Shown: one piece after another, positions 8,401 to 16,982 of the stretch | Numbering within the stretch: position 1 is the first letter of the stretch | Layout: the number at the start of each line of letters is the position of its first letter | Source of the DNA: Symplocastrum torsivum CPER-KK1 | GTDB taxonomy: Bacteria; Cyanobacteriota; Cyanobacteriia; Cyanobacteriales; Coleofasciculaceae | Reading direction: 5' to 3' | Length of the DNA stretch: 64,000 bases | Assembly (NCBI GenBank): GCA_019358875.1 | Contig: JAHHIF010000033.1 | Span: forward strand, 1 to 64,000 | Position numbers and translations under genes: made by a program | Notes under the pieces: model-generated | What the model was told of the DNA's origin: nothing | Seen by the model: only the letters and a program-made list of their open reading frames with translations | Databases searched by the model: none

Positions 8401-8485
8401 TGAGCCTGATTGCTCTAGTCAAGAGCGGTACTTCACACCGTTAACTGTATCTGCGTTACCCCTTGGCGCAACTGGCGCTGTCTAG
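5468..8485 (+). CDS. C5-cytosine DNA methyltransferase / ParB-like / RusA-like fusion protein
   Basis: A 1005-residue three-part protein. Residues 18-390 are a C5-cytosine methyltransferase: motif I ELFAGVGGFSLG, motif IV GGPPCQG with catalytic Cys104, motif VI ENVPD, motif VIII QSRKR, and motif X QVGNAVPP. Residues about 425-580 match a ParB/Srx nuclease-like domain (KPHPRN, ISGHRRWKA). Residues about 845-960 resemble RusA Holliday-junction nuclease (PLPPTLNEMI, RDNNNI, IADDS), but the second Asp of the usual D-x-D-N box is Asn, so nuclease activity is doubtful. It contains two repeat insertions in frame: a 26-bp palindrome at 7104-7129 and a G-rich hairpin at 7875-7915. No restriction endonuclease gene is adjacent. 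The methyl-transfer role follows from the family; the role of the fusion is unknown. Confidence 0.85.
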   Translation: MTQRVITAHQKAPSNAPVAVELFAGVGGFSLGMKAAGIDVALAVESDEQTLATYAQNFPSTSVLCADVQELTGLEIRRLLEVAQNQQGKKWDGKIGLVFGGPPCQGLSRIGKRDVNDPRNQLIAHFCRLVEELQPTAFVLENVPDLLLPKYAGLIEPSLQQLQQAGYNTWTWVLNALDYGVPQSRKRVFIGGILHHTSPQLPVAASQAVIVRDAIADLTFLSEEAFPQLFDTDELQLEEKQPTLEAQPSEYRLKLEQVFPSPPTTNPHLLTGCCLTRHTPSVVERFKATAPGTTEPESRLYRLKWDGVARTLRAGTRSDKGRHTAARPIHPTHARVLTVREAARLSSFPDWFRFHRRIWRGMRQVGNAVPPLLALAVGDAIYQCLTQLEGATAMETATLTGAIASGTELSAIAQISPTQKLAPGEHQLDPKLLKPHPRNAALYGEDESVSDLVELIGNSNWLKPLVITPDLIIISGHRRWKAALELGWLSIPVIVREFKDALASLEALLLENATREKTIEQKVREAALWQEIEQESAKLRQGTRRDIQENFPGCCEPFGQSRDHVAKRVGLGSGKRYQKAVKVVEEINKAVSSGHLTRAKALQSVLNQQSVDGAFKLTQKPVAQSDPILELIASGEVRTPKQAQSLLKNRQRLKERSLFTPTHEPDLSNLLSHHLTLEPGGLVEIYAPELPDWHQRQARIESVGEKQCKVWKRNVQTMDMELRSFPHADLTPLPLSEVPELEEISSRLKALYETERLDAFDRYILQSLERCVNLTPTEREYLHQIELRYQQGQQSTQKGTGNGERETVSREAFPVPSLNPSVPDVTPLHEHSIPVSSPDEYRLETLEFPLPPTLNEMIRTARGGWQASAKQKREWTELIASYCKEAYQFQGKIWLEYVWRVKNLARDNNNIAAATKYIDDGLVEAGVIADDSLKYIQSPVCHWYVQSCEDMVTVRVSNLPIYNGEPLATVGGLSGKHFEPDCSSQERYFTPLTVSALPLGATGAV
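7104..7129. repeat. Second palindrome family, copy 1, inside a CDS
   Basis: ACATCCAGGAAAA followed by its exact reverse complement, within the ParB-like part of the fusion gene, where it encodes DIQENFPGCC. Two other copies lie outside genes at 8720-8749 and 57459-57484. Confidence 0.8.
7875..7915. repeat. G-rich hairpin repeat inside a CDS
   Basis: GGGAACGGGAAACG (7875-7888) pairs with CGTTCCCCGTTCCC (7902-7915) with one mismatch around a 13-base loop. It falls in the linker between the ParB-like and RusA-like parts and keeps the frame. Such GGGAACGGGG hairpins are common between genes in cyanobacteria. Confidence 0.6.
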
Positions 8486-8512
8486 CGAGCCAAGAGTACC
8501 GAACGCGCTTGC

Positions 8513-8725
8513 CCAGCAGCAGTAATCCTGGTGCATACCAACGCGGACAACACCCGAAACCCGTTGCAGTTTCTGCCACAGGAGTGCCTGCAAATCAGTT
8601 CGATGGATGCCGATAGCTGGCACTTCATGGCCTGAGACACGTAGGTTCACCAATTCTTTGCCCGTTTGGGATAAGAACTGATAGTTCGTCACCACATTGC
8701 CCACACGTAACGCCTCGTTCAACAT
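8513..8725 (-). pseudogene. Remnant of an FAD-dependent monooxygenase
   Basis: Minus-strand open frame reading RVGNVVTNYQFLSQTG, then VPAIGIHRTDLQALLWQKL. The IHRTDLQ block is typical of the aromatic-ring hydroxylase/UbiH-type FAD monooxygenases (pattern R-x-D-L-x-x-x-L). The N-terminal GxGxxG nucleotide-binding part is missing and the frame ends early, running into the 3' end of the methyltransferase fusion. The apparent start codon is formed by the palindrome at 8720-8749, so the repeat marks the break point. Only the middle part of the original gene is left. Confidence 0.5.
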
Positions 8726-8749
8726 CCAGGAAAATTTTCCTGGATGTTG
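8720..8749. repeat. Second palindrome family, copy 2
   Basis: A perfect 30-bp palindrome with half-site CAACATCCAGGAAAA. It sits at the truncated end of the FAD-monooxygenase remnant and about 200 bases upstream of the decarboxylase gene. Confidence 0.85.
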
Positions 8750-8948
8750 TTATAGTTCAAGTCGTTTTGTGATCGCTGGCTACCGTGCGACAAGGGAAAA
8801 GAGTTGACTGGTACTCTTTATAGAGAAACCCAAACGGGTTTTATTTATAAGGTAATGCGAGATGATCGCGGACTCGAAGAGAGCTGCGCTCCCATCGCAC
8901 GCTCTTTTTGTGGGATTGTTTAGCTCGGTGCTATCTAAGGAAGAGGAT

Positions 8949-10313
8949 ATGCGAGAACTCTTGCAAACAACGGCCCAATTCGCGATTCGCTATCTTGAAG
9001 GCTTGGACGCTCGTAACGTTGTGCCAACCCAGGAAGCGATCGCCAACCTCATCCAGTTTGATGAACCCCTCCCTAATGAGTCTGTCGAACCGGAACTTGT
9101 CTTGCAACTGCTCGATAAAGTTGGCTCACCTGCATCAATGGCACAGGCAGGCTCCCGCTTCTTCGGATTTGTCACGGGTGGTTCCCTGCCTGCCGCTTTA
9201 GCAGCCAACTGGCTCGCCGCAGCATGGGATCAAAATTGTGGACTCTATCGCATCACTCCAGCTACAGCCTTATTGGAAGAGGTAGCTTTGCGCTGGCTAC
9301 TCGATGTACTGCATCTCCCCGCCGAGTGTGGTGGTGCCTTCGTTACGGGAGCAACTGTTGCTAACTTTACCGCCTTAGCCGCCGCCCGCCACGCTGTACT
9401 CGAACGAGAAGGTTGGAATGTAGAAGCAGACGGGTTGTTCGGTGCGCCACCGATTACCGTTGCCGTCAGTGAAGAAGTACACCCAAGCTTGTTGAAAGCG
9501 TTGGGATTGCTGGGATTAGGTCGAAGCCGAGTCGTGAAAGTGCCTGTTGATGGACAGGGGCGGATGCGTCCGGACGCCATTCCACCCCTGACTCGTCCTG
9601 CGATTATCTGTACCCAAGTGGGAAATGTGAACACAGGCGCGTGCGATCCAGTCGGAGCGATTTGTGATCGCGCTAAAGAAATAGGAGCCTGGGTGCATGT
9701 AGACGGTGCATTCGGACTCTGGGCAGCAGTAGCACCATCATTGGCGCACCTCACCGCTGGTATGGAAGAGGCAGATTCTTGGGCGACAGATGCTCACAAG
9801 TGGTTGAACGTGCCGTATGATAGTGGATTAGCGTTTGTTCGCGATGCCCCTGCGTTGCAAGCGGCAATGGCGATTACTGCCGAGTATTTACCCACTGTCA
9901 GCGAGCAGCGCAATCCATCAGATTATACTCCTGAATTATCAAGGCGTGCGCGTGGTGTTGAAGTGTGGGCAGCATTGCGCTCATTGGGTCGCTCTGGTTT
10001 GGCAGACTTAATTGAGCGTACCTGTCGCCATGCTCGACATTTTGCTAAGGAGTTGAAAGCGGCTGGTTACCCGATTCTCAACGATGTGGTGTTGAATCAA
10101 GTCTTAGTGTCGTTTGGGGATGCACAAACCACTCATCGGGTGATTGCCGATATTCAAGCTGAGGGGACTTGTTGGTGTGGCAGTACGGTTTGGCAAGGAC
10201 AGACGGCGATGCGAATCAGTGTTTCGTCTTGGGCAACAACGGATGCTGATGTGGAAAAGAGTTTGGCAGTTATGCTGCGAGTTGCTGGGAAATATTGTTC
10301 TCGTGAATTTTAG
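8949..10313 (+). CDS. PLP-dependent decarboxylase family protein
   Basis: Fold-type I pyridoxal-phosphate enzyme of the group II decarboxylase family (glutamate/aromatic amino acid/diaminobutyrate decarboxylase-like). Signs are the TGATVANFTALAAARH segment, the HVDGAFG block (Asp to the pyridine nitrogen) and TDAHKWLN, whose Lys284 should form the Schiff base with PLP. The substrate cannot be told from sequence. The frame is open from ATG 8862, but MRELL at 8949 after AAGGAAGAGG fits the family N terminus better. The 3' end from 10103 on is duplicated in damaged form at 21687-21900. The gene runs alone, and the next gene is convergent with it. Confidence 0.85.
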   Translation: MRELLQTTAQFAIRYLEGLDARNVVPTQEAIANLIQFDEPLPNESVEPELVLQLLDKVGSPASMAQAGSRFFGFVTGGSLPAALAANWLAAAWDQNCGLYRITPATALLEEVALRWLLDVLHLPAECGGAFVTGATVANFTALAAARHAVLEREGWNVEADGLFGAPPITVAVSEEVHPSLLKALGLLGLGRSRVVKVPVDGQGRMRPDAIPPLTRPAIICTQVGNVNTGACDPVGAICDRAKEIGAWVHVDGAFGLWAAVAPSLAHLTAGMEEADSWATDAHKWLNVPYDSGLAFVRDAPALQAAMAITAEYLPTVSEQRNPSDYTPELSRRARGVEVWAALRSLGRSGLADLIERTCRHARHFAKELKAAGYPILNDVVLNQVLVSFGDAQTTHRVIADIQAEGTCWCGSTVWQGQTAMRISVSSWATTDADVEKSLAVMLRVAGKYCSREF

Positions 10314-10368
10314 GATGAGCGATCAGTTAACGATTGCAGATGTAGGTGTGAGCTACCTCTGCAATTGC

Positions 10369-13300
10369 TTATTTTTGTTTGAAGTTGGCTACAAACTCCC
10401 AAAGACATTTCTTGTTTGGTAGCGGATTCTCCTCACGAGTGGCAGCTAGTGTCTCATCAATTTGCTCTAAACATTTTGCTAGAAACTCAGTTTCTCTGTA
10501 CTCGCCCTCAGCAATATTTACTTCATAATCTTGAACGAGAAGGTTGGCTAGGCTGACTAGCCATAGCAGACAAATACTTGCTTTATGCCAAGCTTGGTAG
10601 TGACGGGAGCGTAAAAATGGCTGGCGTAAAACACCTTGAGCTTTACTTCGGATATTTTCAAGTCTTTCCAGCCAGTTTTTCCTGTGTTCTGCATTGTTAT
10701 TTACAATCGCCCATGCACCAAGTTGAATCAGCTCAAAACCTTTTGACTCCTCTAAACCAGGTTCAAATGTTTCACCTTCTTGTTGGCGGTTTGGCGATGA
10801 AACATGGGCTTCAAGCTGTTTGAATAAGATTGGTAGCCAAAGCTCCGCCACCTGCTCGTCCGACAGCTTACCATCGTTAATCAACGGGATGAGAAAATCG
10901 TTGGTCGTAGACACTACCCAATCTCCCTCGCTGGGGCCGCTCAAACGACGAACGATTTCTGAAAGTTCTGCATTAGATATATCTGTAGGGAATACTTCGT
11001 GCATTTGGTTAAATATTTTCACAAGAAGTTGCCCCAACGCTTCATCTTCTTCTAAATATCTTTTCTGATTTGCCCTGACTCTTAGGTTAAAACCCCACTC
11101 AGCAAGAGTATACGTTTGTTCCAACGAGGTTAGAACTGCAATCGCTGTAAATGCTTCCAATGGCTTAGCCCTAGAGTTCCATAAGGGAGAGAAACTGTTG
11201 GCAGCGATCGCCCGAATCAGCGGAATATCGCTTCCTAATAAAGCCGATAGGAACGGGGGATTTTCTCTGCATCCAAGTCGAGCCACAAGCAGATCGTCAA
11301 AGACCTGTTTTAAGATGAAGGCAAGAGTATGTTTGAGATTCCAAAGTTTAGAGGCATCAGTCTCATTCTCTGGTATTGTAGCTAGAGCTTGCTGCAACTC
11401 TGTAATTATGCTCACGAGTGTTCCTGGGTCTAGCTGAGCCAAAACTTGTGCAGCATAGCGGATTCCATTGTCCTGCAAGCAAGGAACCCAAGTCCGACAA
11501 TCAGCAAATCTCAATAGCTCATCGGATTTTTGTATGGCTTCTGGGAAACCTACATTCAGCATGTCCGTAAGCAACAAAGTTTCAGCATGAGTGTCTGACT
11601 TAAATGACTCAATGGGAAGGTTTAATTGGTCTGGTGCCTTAACGAGGAAATCTTTAAGCCTTAATGAAAGGGTTTCTCCACTGGAAGAAATGATTTGATC
11701 AAGATAATCACTGCTGTTGGGGGTATGATTTAGCCAACTCCATAGTCCAGTCCACAGTTTGATGAAATCGGGGGGACTGGCAGTAATGAGAGCTGGAGCA
11801 AATTGACCTAAGTAAAAATCTGCCTGAGCGGAATCCTCCTCTCTAAACTCAAAGTTTCTTCTTTCCTCGTCTAAATCGCCGTAATTTTTGAGGCGATCGC
11901 CCAATGCGGTTTCATCTAGAGACAGAAGGCTGTCATCTTGCAGAAGGGTCGCAAAGAAAAAGTTGACGTGTGGAATATCGGATAGCTTAAATGAACTCCT
12001 ATCAGCGGACAGTGTTCTTGGTTCGCGAATTGATGAAAACAGTGGAATAATTCTGCTATTGGAGTCAGAGGAAGGATTGAGCAATTCCTGGACATAAGCT
12101 TCTACAGTCGAGAGTACATCGCTGGGAATCGGAGTGATTAGCAATGGGTGATGTTTTGTCGCTCCCTGGATGGAATTTGACAGGTGATAGCCAGTCTTTG
12201 CTTTTCCCTGATTGTCAAACAGCAGGATGTAGCGATCGTGGAATAACTGATCGTTCTTCTCAGTTGTACTTCTCAGATCCAGTAACCGAAACTTCAAACC
12301 AGATAGGAGTAAGTTAATATCCCCTCTATGACAAGCTCCTTTGAGCCGCGTTGCTCGTTGAGGCTCCCTTGGTTGGTTGGGATCTGTGGGGTACTGGGAA
12401 TTGGTTTGGGTATTGGCAAGAACCACATATTCAGCTTGAGCAGCTCTTGCTCTTGCAATCACCTCTATGATCCCTGATTCGTCAAAGTATGGATCGACAA
12501 TCAAAACCTTGCTAATGGATGCGTCATCTGTCAGCGATTGGAGCCACTTGAAGAAGGTAAAGATTCCAGGCTCCTCCATGTTGGCTCCCCAACCATTTCT
12601 GATGAAGAGACCTCCAGAAGGTCTAGAGAAAAGACGTTTCGCAAACTGGTAGATCTGTTGTCCTTCAACAATCCAAGGCGCAGGTTGATAGTTAACAAGG
12701 CTGAGTTGCTGATAGTGAGTTTGCCTAACAGTTTGAGCTTGTTTAATTGGCTTGCTGAGTTTTTTAGCTTTACTATATTCTCTGAGCCAATTTGATTCGA
12801 GTTGTCCTTCAAAGCCATTAATACCTTGATTGAGGTTTACCTGTCTGAAGATTGGAGCTGAGCTTTCGTACCAAATTTCCTCTACGTCTCTATGTTCTGG
12901 CTGTACCCAAATAGTAACGAGATACTTAGTAATTTCCTGCTGAGTTGTGAAACTAACTGACGCACCTGATTCCGTAACTTGAAGAGTTTTCAGGCAGTCG
13001 AGACTAACCTCCTGCTCGTTCCAGAGGCGGCAACGCACTGTAGCCTGAGCGCCGATTGCGAGTACATCTGGCGGAATTTCAATTGTTGCGGTGTAAGCAG
13101 GGGAGTCAAAGCTAACCTGAACTTGTTTTTTTTCGTAGCGATCAGCGGAGGGAAAGCACAGCCATTCGAGATTACCTAATCGCTTACTATCTGCGTCACA
13201 AAAGGCTAATCCTGTTTCCGCCTGCAAGTGGGAGAGGCATTTTTTTGCTAAATTTTCGTGTTGGGGAAATGGTGTACCATCGGCTGCTCGGAAAAGATTC

Positions 13301-14034
13301 AGCTTACCAAGGCGACAAAGTGAACCTATAAATGCTGGAACAACTTCATTAGGGCTAGTAATTGGCTTCAATTCATCAATGACTGCTAGGTGAGACCATG
13401 CGGGTTCGACAAAAATAACTGGTCGAACGATGAACGTTCTTGTTAATTCCCTTTGTGATGCTGCCAGACGAAATTGCCCGCAGGGATGGGGTTGATTGGA
13501 GGAGTTCATAGGCTCAGCAACTCCAATTTGTTGACAGGCTTCCTGCAAAGAGAAACCTTCACAGAGTTTCGTTACCAGATTGAAAATCGTCTTACCACAA
13601 TGGTGAAAATTGAGTCGGTACGCTCGATAGGCATACGGAGTGACCTTCCATTCGGGTAGGAAGTTAGAAATTGACCAAGTGTTTAACTCCCTAAGTATTC
13701 TGGGGATAACCCAACCATATAAGAGGCGATATTCTCTAGTTTCTGCTTTCTTGATTTCAAGTGACCACAGGCATAAATCACAGGCATCTGAACTGTCTGG
13801 GCTGAAAACTCTTGCCAAGTGACGATCCTGGCTTAGCTCATCTAGGGATTGCATAAGATATTTAGGTTTAGGAAACGTATTTGTAGGAGTCCTCAGACTG
13901 GCTGCGGTTTTGGCTCCAAACTTCGCCACAAGTACCACGAAGTTGACCCGCGTTAAACTCTTGATAATCGCCTCATCGTCCATGACTTCCAACTCCTCAA
14001 GCGTGGGCAATCCGTCGCTCGCATGACGTGCCAA
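10369..14034 (-). CDS. Large PLD-like protein resembling the VPA1262 family
   Basis: A 1221-residue cytosolic protein without membrane segments. The N-terminal 250 residues include paired His/Cys stretches, and the middle (about residues 490-680) is phospholipase D-like: VLIVDPYFDESG near 515 and FHDRYILLFDNQGKAKTGYH with His599, an HxD-type catalytic box. The C-terminal 500 residues look all-helical. This layout reminds me of VPA1262-type proteins, which are reported in bacterial defence islands; that is recollection, not a search. It starts 5 bases after the ligase-DHH gene. The frame opens at a TTG (14034); ATG 13980 after a GAGGAG ribosome-binding site is an alternative start. The close spacing argues that it works with the ligase and glycosylase on DNA ends or damaged DNA. 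Confidence 0.6.
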   Translation of the reverse strand: MARHASDGLPTLEELEVMDDEAIIKSLTRVNFVVLVAKFGAKTAASLRTPTNTFPKPKYLMQSLDELSQDRHLARVFSPDSSDACDLCLWSLEIKKAETREYRLLYGWVIPRILRELNTWSISNFLPEWKVTPYAYRAYRLNFHHCGKTIFNLVTKLCEGFSLQEACQQIGVAEPMNSSNQPHPCGQFRLAASQRELTRTFIVRPVIFVEPAWSHLAVIDELKPITSPNEVVPAFIGSLCRLGKLNLFRAADGTPFPQHENLAKKCLSHLQAETGLAFCDADSKRLGNLEWLCFPSADRYEKKQVQVSFDSPAYTATIEIPPDVLAIGAQATVRCRLWNEQEVSLDCLKTLQVTESGASVSFTTQQEITKYLVTIWVQPEHRDVEEIWYESSAPIFRQVNLNQGINGFEGQLESNWLREYSKAKKLSKPIKQAQTVRQTHYQQLSLVNYQPAPWIVEGQQIYQFAKRLFSRPSGGLFIRNGWGANMEEPGIFTFFKWLQSLTDDASISKVLIVDPYFDESGIIEVIARARAAQAEYVVLANTQTNSQYPTDPNQPREPQRATRLKGACHRGDINLLLSGLKFRLLDLRSTTEKNDQLFHDRYILLFDNQGKAKTGYHLSNSIQGATKHHPLLITPIPSDVLSTVEAYVQELLNPSSDSNSRIIPLFSSIREPRTLSADRSSFKLSDIPHVNFFFATLLQDDSLLSLDETALGDRLKNYGDLDEERRNFEFREEDSAQADFYLGQFAPALITASPPDFIKLWTGLWSWLNHTPNSSDYLDQIISSSGETLSLRLKDFLVKAPDQLNLPIESFKSDTHAETLLLTDMLNVGFPEAIQKSDELLRFADCRTWVPCLQDNGIRYAAQVLAQLDPGTLVSIITELQQALATIPENETDASKLWNLKHTLAFILKQVFDDLLVARLGCRENPPFLSALLGSDIPLIRAIAANSFSPLWNSRAKPLEAFTAIAVLTSLEQTYTLAEWGFNLRVRANQKRYLEEDEALGQLLVKIFNQMHEVFPTDISNAELSEIVRRLSGPSEGDWVVSTTNDFLIPLINDGKLSDEQVAELWLPILFKQLEAHVSSPNRQQEGETFEPGLEESKGFELIQLGAWAIVNNNAEHRKNWLERLENIRSKAQGVLRQPFLRSRHYQAWHKASICLLWLVSLANLLVQDYEVNIAEGEYRETEFLAKCLEQIDETLAATREENPLPNKKCLWEFVANFKQK

Positions 14035-14039
14035 GTCTT

Positions 14040-16982
14040 TCAGGTAATCTCAAACCCAAGCGAAGTTAGCAACTCATTCCATCGCTCAACAGGCAAGCTG
14101 CCCCCAGATGCACTATCATGTCCGTGACCGTAGCTTCCTTCTCCAGGCGGCAAGTCCACATTTTTCAAAAAGTCAAGCACATTGATTCCCGATGCAGTTC
14201 TCATGCTGAAGTTAACGCGCCCAGGAATATATCCCTCATTCGCAACCATGACGATATACTTGGGCAATCGAGTGCGCCAGCTTTGGGCAATCAGTGGATG
14301 GATTTGACAAGGTGAGTTAATCCGCACTAAGGCGACATTTCCAGAAAAGACGGGTGCGGCTTTCTTTGCTTGTTCCATCGCTACCTGCACTTCTTTCCGC
14401 GCTATCCGTAATTGTTCAACGTCTTCTGTGTTTGAGTTAACCAGCGATCGCGGATTATCATGAGTCAGCAATGCCCTTACTGCCACCTCTGGATGGTACT
14501 GAGAAGCACGCCGTGCCGCGTTAATCAGAGCAGATGCTTCTTTTAAATACTTGGCAGTGTACTGACTCTTTGCAACTGCCAGCATCTCAAACGGAGCTTT
14601 TTCACCTAAATCGCTAACTATACCAATTGCAGCAATCCAATCTAAATCTGCTACATCTGTCAGAGACGAACACAACTCCCAAACGAGTAGTGATGTATTG
14701 GGGATAGGTTCCCAGGTGTAAGCACTAATCAAAGTATCACCGGACGGAACCCCTTCTGGACGATGGTGATCGATAAAGCAGGTGGGAACGCCAGCAATCA
14801 CGGGTTCCGATTGACTGCCCAAATCGAGAACGAATAAACTATCGAGTGCAGCAGCAATCGCTCGTTCTCGGTTTGCAGGTGTCCAGGCATTGCGATCGCG
14901 ATCTGGTGCAACAAGCTTCACATTCTCAAACCCAGCGCGTGACAACGCTAGCTGCAACACAACTCCCGCCGTCACCCCATCTGCATCCGAGTCGTGCAGC
15001 ACTCCGACAGACTTATCGCGTTCGATACCATCCACAAATGCCTTAAATGCTTCACACGCGGCTTCAAGCGTTGGTGTCTGATTAGTATCGTTTTCCAACT
15101 GAATAACATCAGTTTCTCTCCTATGGGGAATCTCCAATGGTGCGGCAGAATCAACAAATTTTTCAGACTCCTGCGTTGCAGATTCAGCAGACAGCGTTTG
15201 AGCCAAACGGCGAACCGTCTCCAGGGTGTCAATTTCTTCAGGAGGTTTATCATTTCGCACGCGCACAATGCGAGGAAACCGCAGTGCATAACCACTATTG
15301 TGTCGCGAAGATGCTTGCACACGGTCAAACGTCACTTCCAGGACAATGTGCGGTTCCACGATACACACCTTACCATGCGCCAATTCTTGCAAGGTATGGG
15401 CGCGAAACCAATCGGAAAGTTCAGCCACTTGGGCATCGGTTAACCCTGAATATGCCTTACCGATATTCAACAGCGTTGGCTCGGTTTCGCTTTGGCGGAC
15501 GGCAAAGGTATAGTCCGAGAGGAAACGATGCCGTTTGCCACTCCCCACCTCGGCGGCTGTAACAACAACATCCAGTGTTGCCATTGCACGTTTGATTTTC
15601 AACCAATCACGTCCCCTTCTACCGGGTTTGTAGGTTGAATTCAAATCTTTTACCATTAAGCCTTCATTTCCTCTGGCTCTTGCAGCGGTGAATTCTGCAT
15701 CTAAGCCGGAAATATCGCTGACTTGTTGGGAAAGTCCACAGCGTACTCTTTGAGTATCGAGGTGAAGTGATTCAAGAATATTTCGCCGTTTGGCAAAGGG
15801 TTCGTTAATCAGAACTCGCCCAAACGCATACAAGACATCGTAAGCAATGAAAGCAACAGGAACAGCGGCAAGTAATTCGTCTGAAACTTTTTTGCGTCCC
15901 AGTCGCTTTTGCAGTTCTTGAAAGGGGAGGATGCGTTCTCCTTGAATGGGTACAATCTCTCCATCTAAAATTAAATCGGCTGCTTCATCGCTATGTTTTG
16001 AGGCTAAGTTGATAGCCGCAAGCGGTTCGATTAAATCGGGAAAACTGGCGGTAATTTCATCGAGTGTCCGGGAGAAAATAGCAACACCCTTACCATTGCA
16101 AACTGTGCCGTGGAGAATTGAGTTATCTTCCTCTAAGTAAGGGGCAATGTGAACTTGGGCGCGAATCCCGTCATACTTGTCTTCAACCGCAAATCCAGCA
16201 GGCATTTGTTTGGCTACTTCTGTTAAATCGTCGGCGGGAGTTGCCAACATAAATTTAATCGGGTGAAATAGTCGCATTTGGGCTTCGTCAAGTTTCTTAA
16301 GCCTTGCCATTAAGGCAGTTTCGCCAATATCTCCGATTAGCATATTGACCCACTGTACCTTGGAGATATCGGTTTCGTTAAGACGAGCGATCGCATCTTC
16401 AACGGCACCTTCTTTCAGTCCAATCCGCAAATCGCCTGCTAACAGCTTGACGATATACTTGGCTTCTAGAGGTGTTGCCATCTTCAACAACTCTATAACC
16501 AGTTCGGTTTTGCGTTTGGTTCCTGTTGTCGCTGCTAAGAGTTCGAGTTGGTTTGATAAGGAATCAAGGGTGAGAATGGGTTGATGCTGTGAACGTTGTG
16601 GATTATTGGTAAACGCTTCCTCCGTTACGTCACCGGGGTCGCCCAGTTTTACTAATCGTTCTTGAAGGGCTGATTTTTCTTGTTCGCTTACTGCTGCGAT
16701 CGCACTCAGCAAAGCCGCTCCACCTATATTAATAGTACGCTGGTCTCGTAAGGGAAATATATAACCGGAAAAGTATCGTGCAGCTAGTACTAAGTCATTA
16801 TCCGATAGTGAGGTAAAATAGCTACCCAGTAACGATGCTTTTGTCAAGCGCTTTGTTGTTGCTCCAACTTTTTCAGCTACAGAAGCAAAATCAATGAAGG
16901 CTCCAGGATTTAATTCTGGACTTTGATTAAAGTTGGTTTCAGTTTCGACGTTTGGGCGTGTCAACTTGGGGTTTTTAGTCAT
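14040..16982 (-). CDS. ATP-dependent DNA ligase fused to a DHH/RecJ-like phosphoesterase
   Basis: A 980-residue fusion. Residues 25-210 match the N-terminal DNA-binding domain of archaeal/eukaryal-type ligases. The adenylation domain carries EDKYDGIR with nucleophile Lys269, LILDGEIV, and EGLMVKD and DWLKIKR near its end, followed by an OB fold to about 590. From about 640 on is a DHH phosphoesterase: HDSDADG (664-669), LDLGS, FIDHHRP (DHH at 738-740) and GIVSDLGE. The end has a DHHA1-like glycine/histidine block YGHGHDSASGG. Joining a nick-sealing enzyme to a RecJ-like nuclease in one chain is unusual. The start codon overlaps the stop of the upstream glycosylase (ATGA), so translation is probably coupled. 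It would act in DNA end processing or sealing; the pathway is inferred. Confidence 0.85.
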   Translation of the reverse strand: MTKNPKLTRPNVETETNFNQSPELNPGAFIDFASVAEKVGATTKRLTKASLLGSYFTSLSDNDLVLAARYFSGYIFPLRDQRTINIGGAALLSAIAAVSEQEKSALQERLVKLGDPGDVTEEAFTNNPQRSQHQPILTLDSLSNQLELLAATTGTKRKTELVIELLKMATPLEAKYIVKLLAGDLRIGLKEGAVEDAIARLNETDISKVQWVNMLIGDIGETALMARLKKLDEAQMRLFHPIKFMLATPADDLTEVAKQMPAGFAVEDKYDGIRAQVHIAPYLEEDNSILHGTVCNGKGVAIFSRTLDEITASFPDLIEPLAAINLASKHSDEAADLILDGEIVPIQGERILPFQELQKRLGRKKVSDELLAAVPVAFIAYDVLYAFGRVLINEPFAKRRNILESLHLDTQRVRCGLSQQVSDISGLDAEFTAARARGNEGLMVKDLNSTYKPGRRGRDWLKIKRAMATLDVVVTAAEVGSGKRHRFLSDYTFAVRQSETEPTLLNIGKAYSGLTDAQVAELSDWFRAHTLQELAHGKVCIVEPHIVLEVTFDRVQASSRHNSGYALRFPRIVRVRNDKPPEEIDTLETVRRLAQTLSAESATQESEKFVDSAAPLEIPHRRETDVIQLENDTNQTPTLEAACEAFKAFVDGIERDKSVGVLHDSDADGVTAGVVLQLALSRAGFENVKLVAPDRDRNAWTPANRERAIAAALDSLFVLDLGSQSEPVIAGVPTCFIDHHRPEGVPSGDTLISAYTWEPIPNTSLLVWELCSSLTDVADLDWIAAIGIVSDLGEKAPFEMLAVAKSQYTAKYLKEASALINAARRASQYHPEVAVRALLTHDNPRSLVNSNTEDVEQLRIARKEVQVAMEQAKKAAPVFSGNVALVRINSPCQIHPLIAQSWRTRLPKYIVMVANEGYIPGRVNFSMRTASGINVLDFLKNVDLPPGEGSYGHGHDSASGGSLPVERWNELLTSLGFEIT

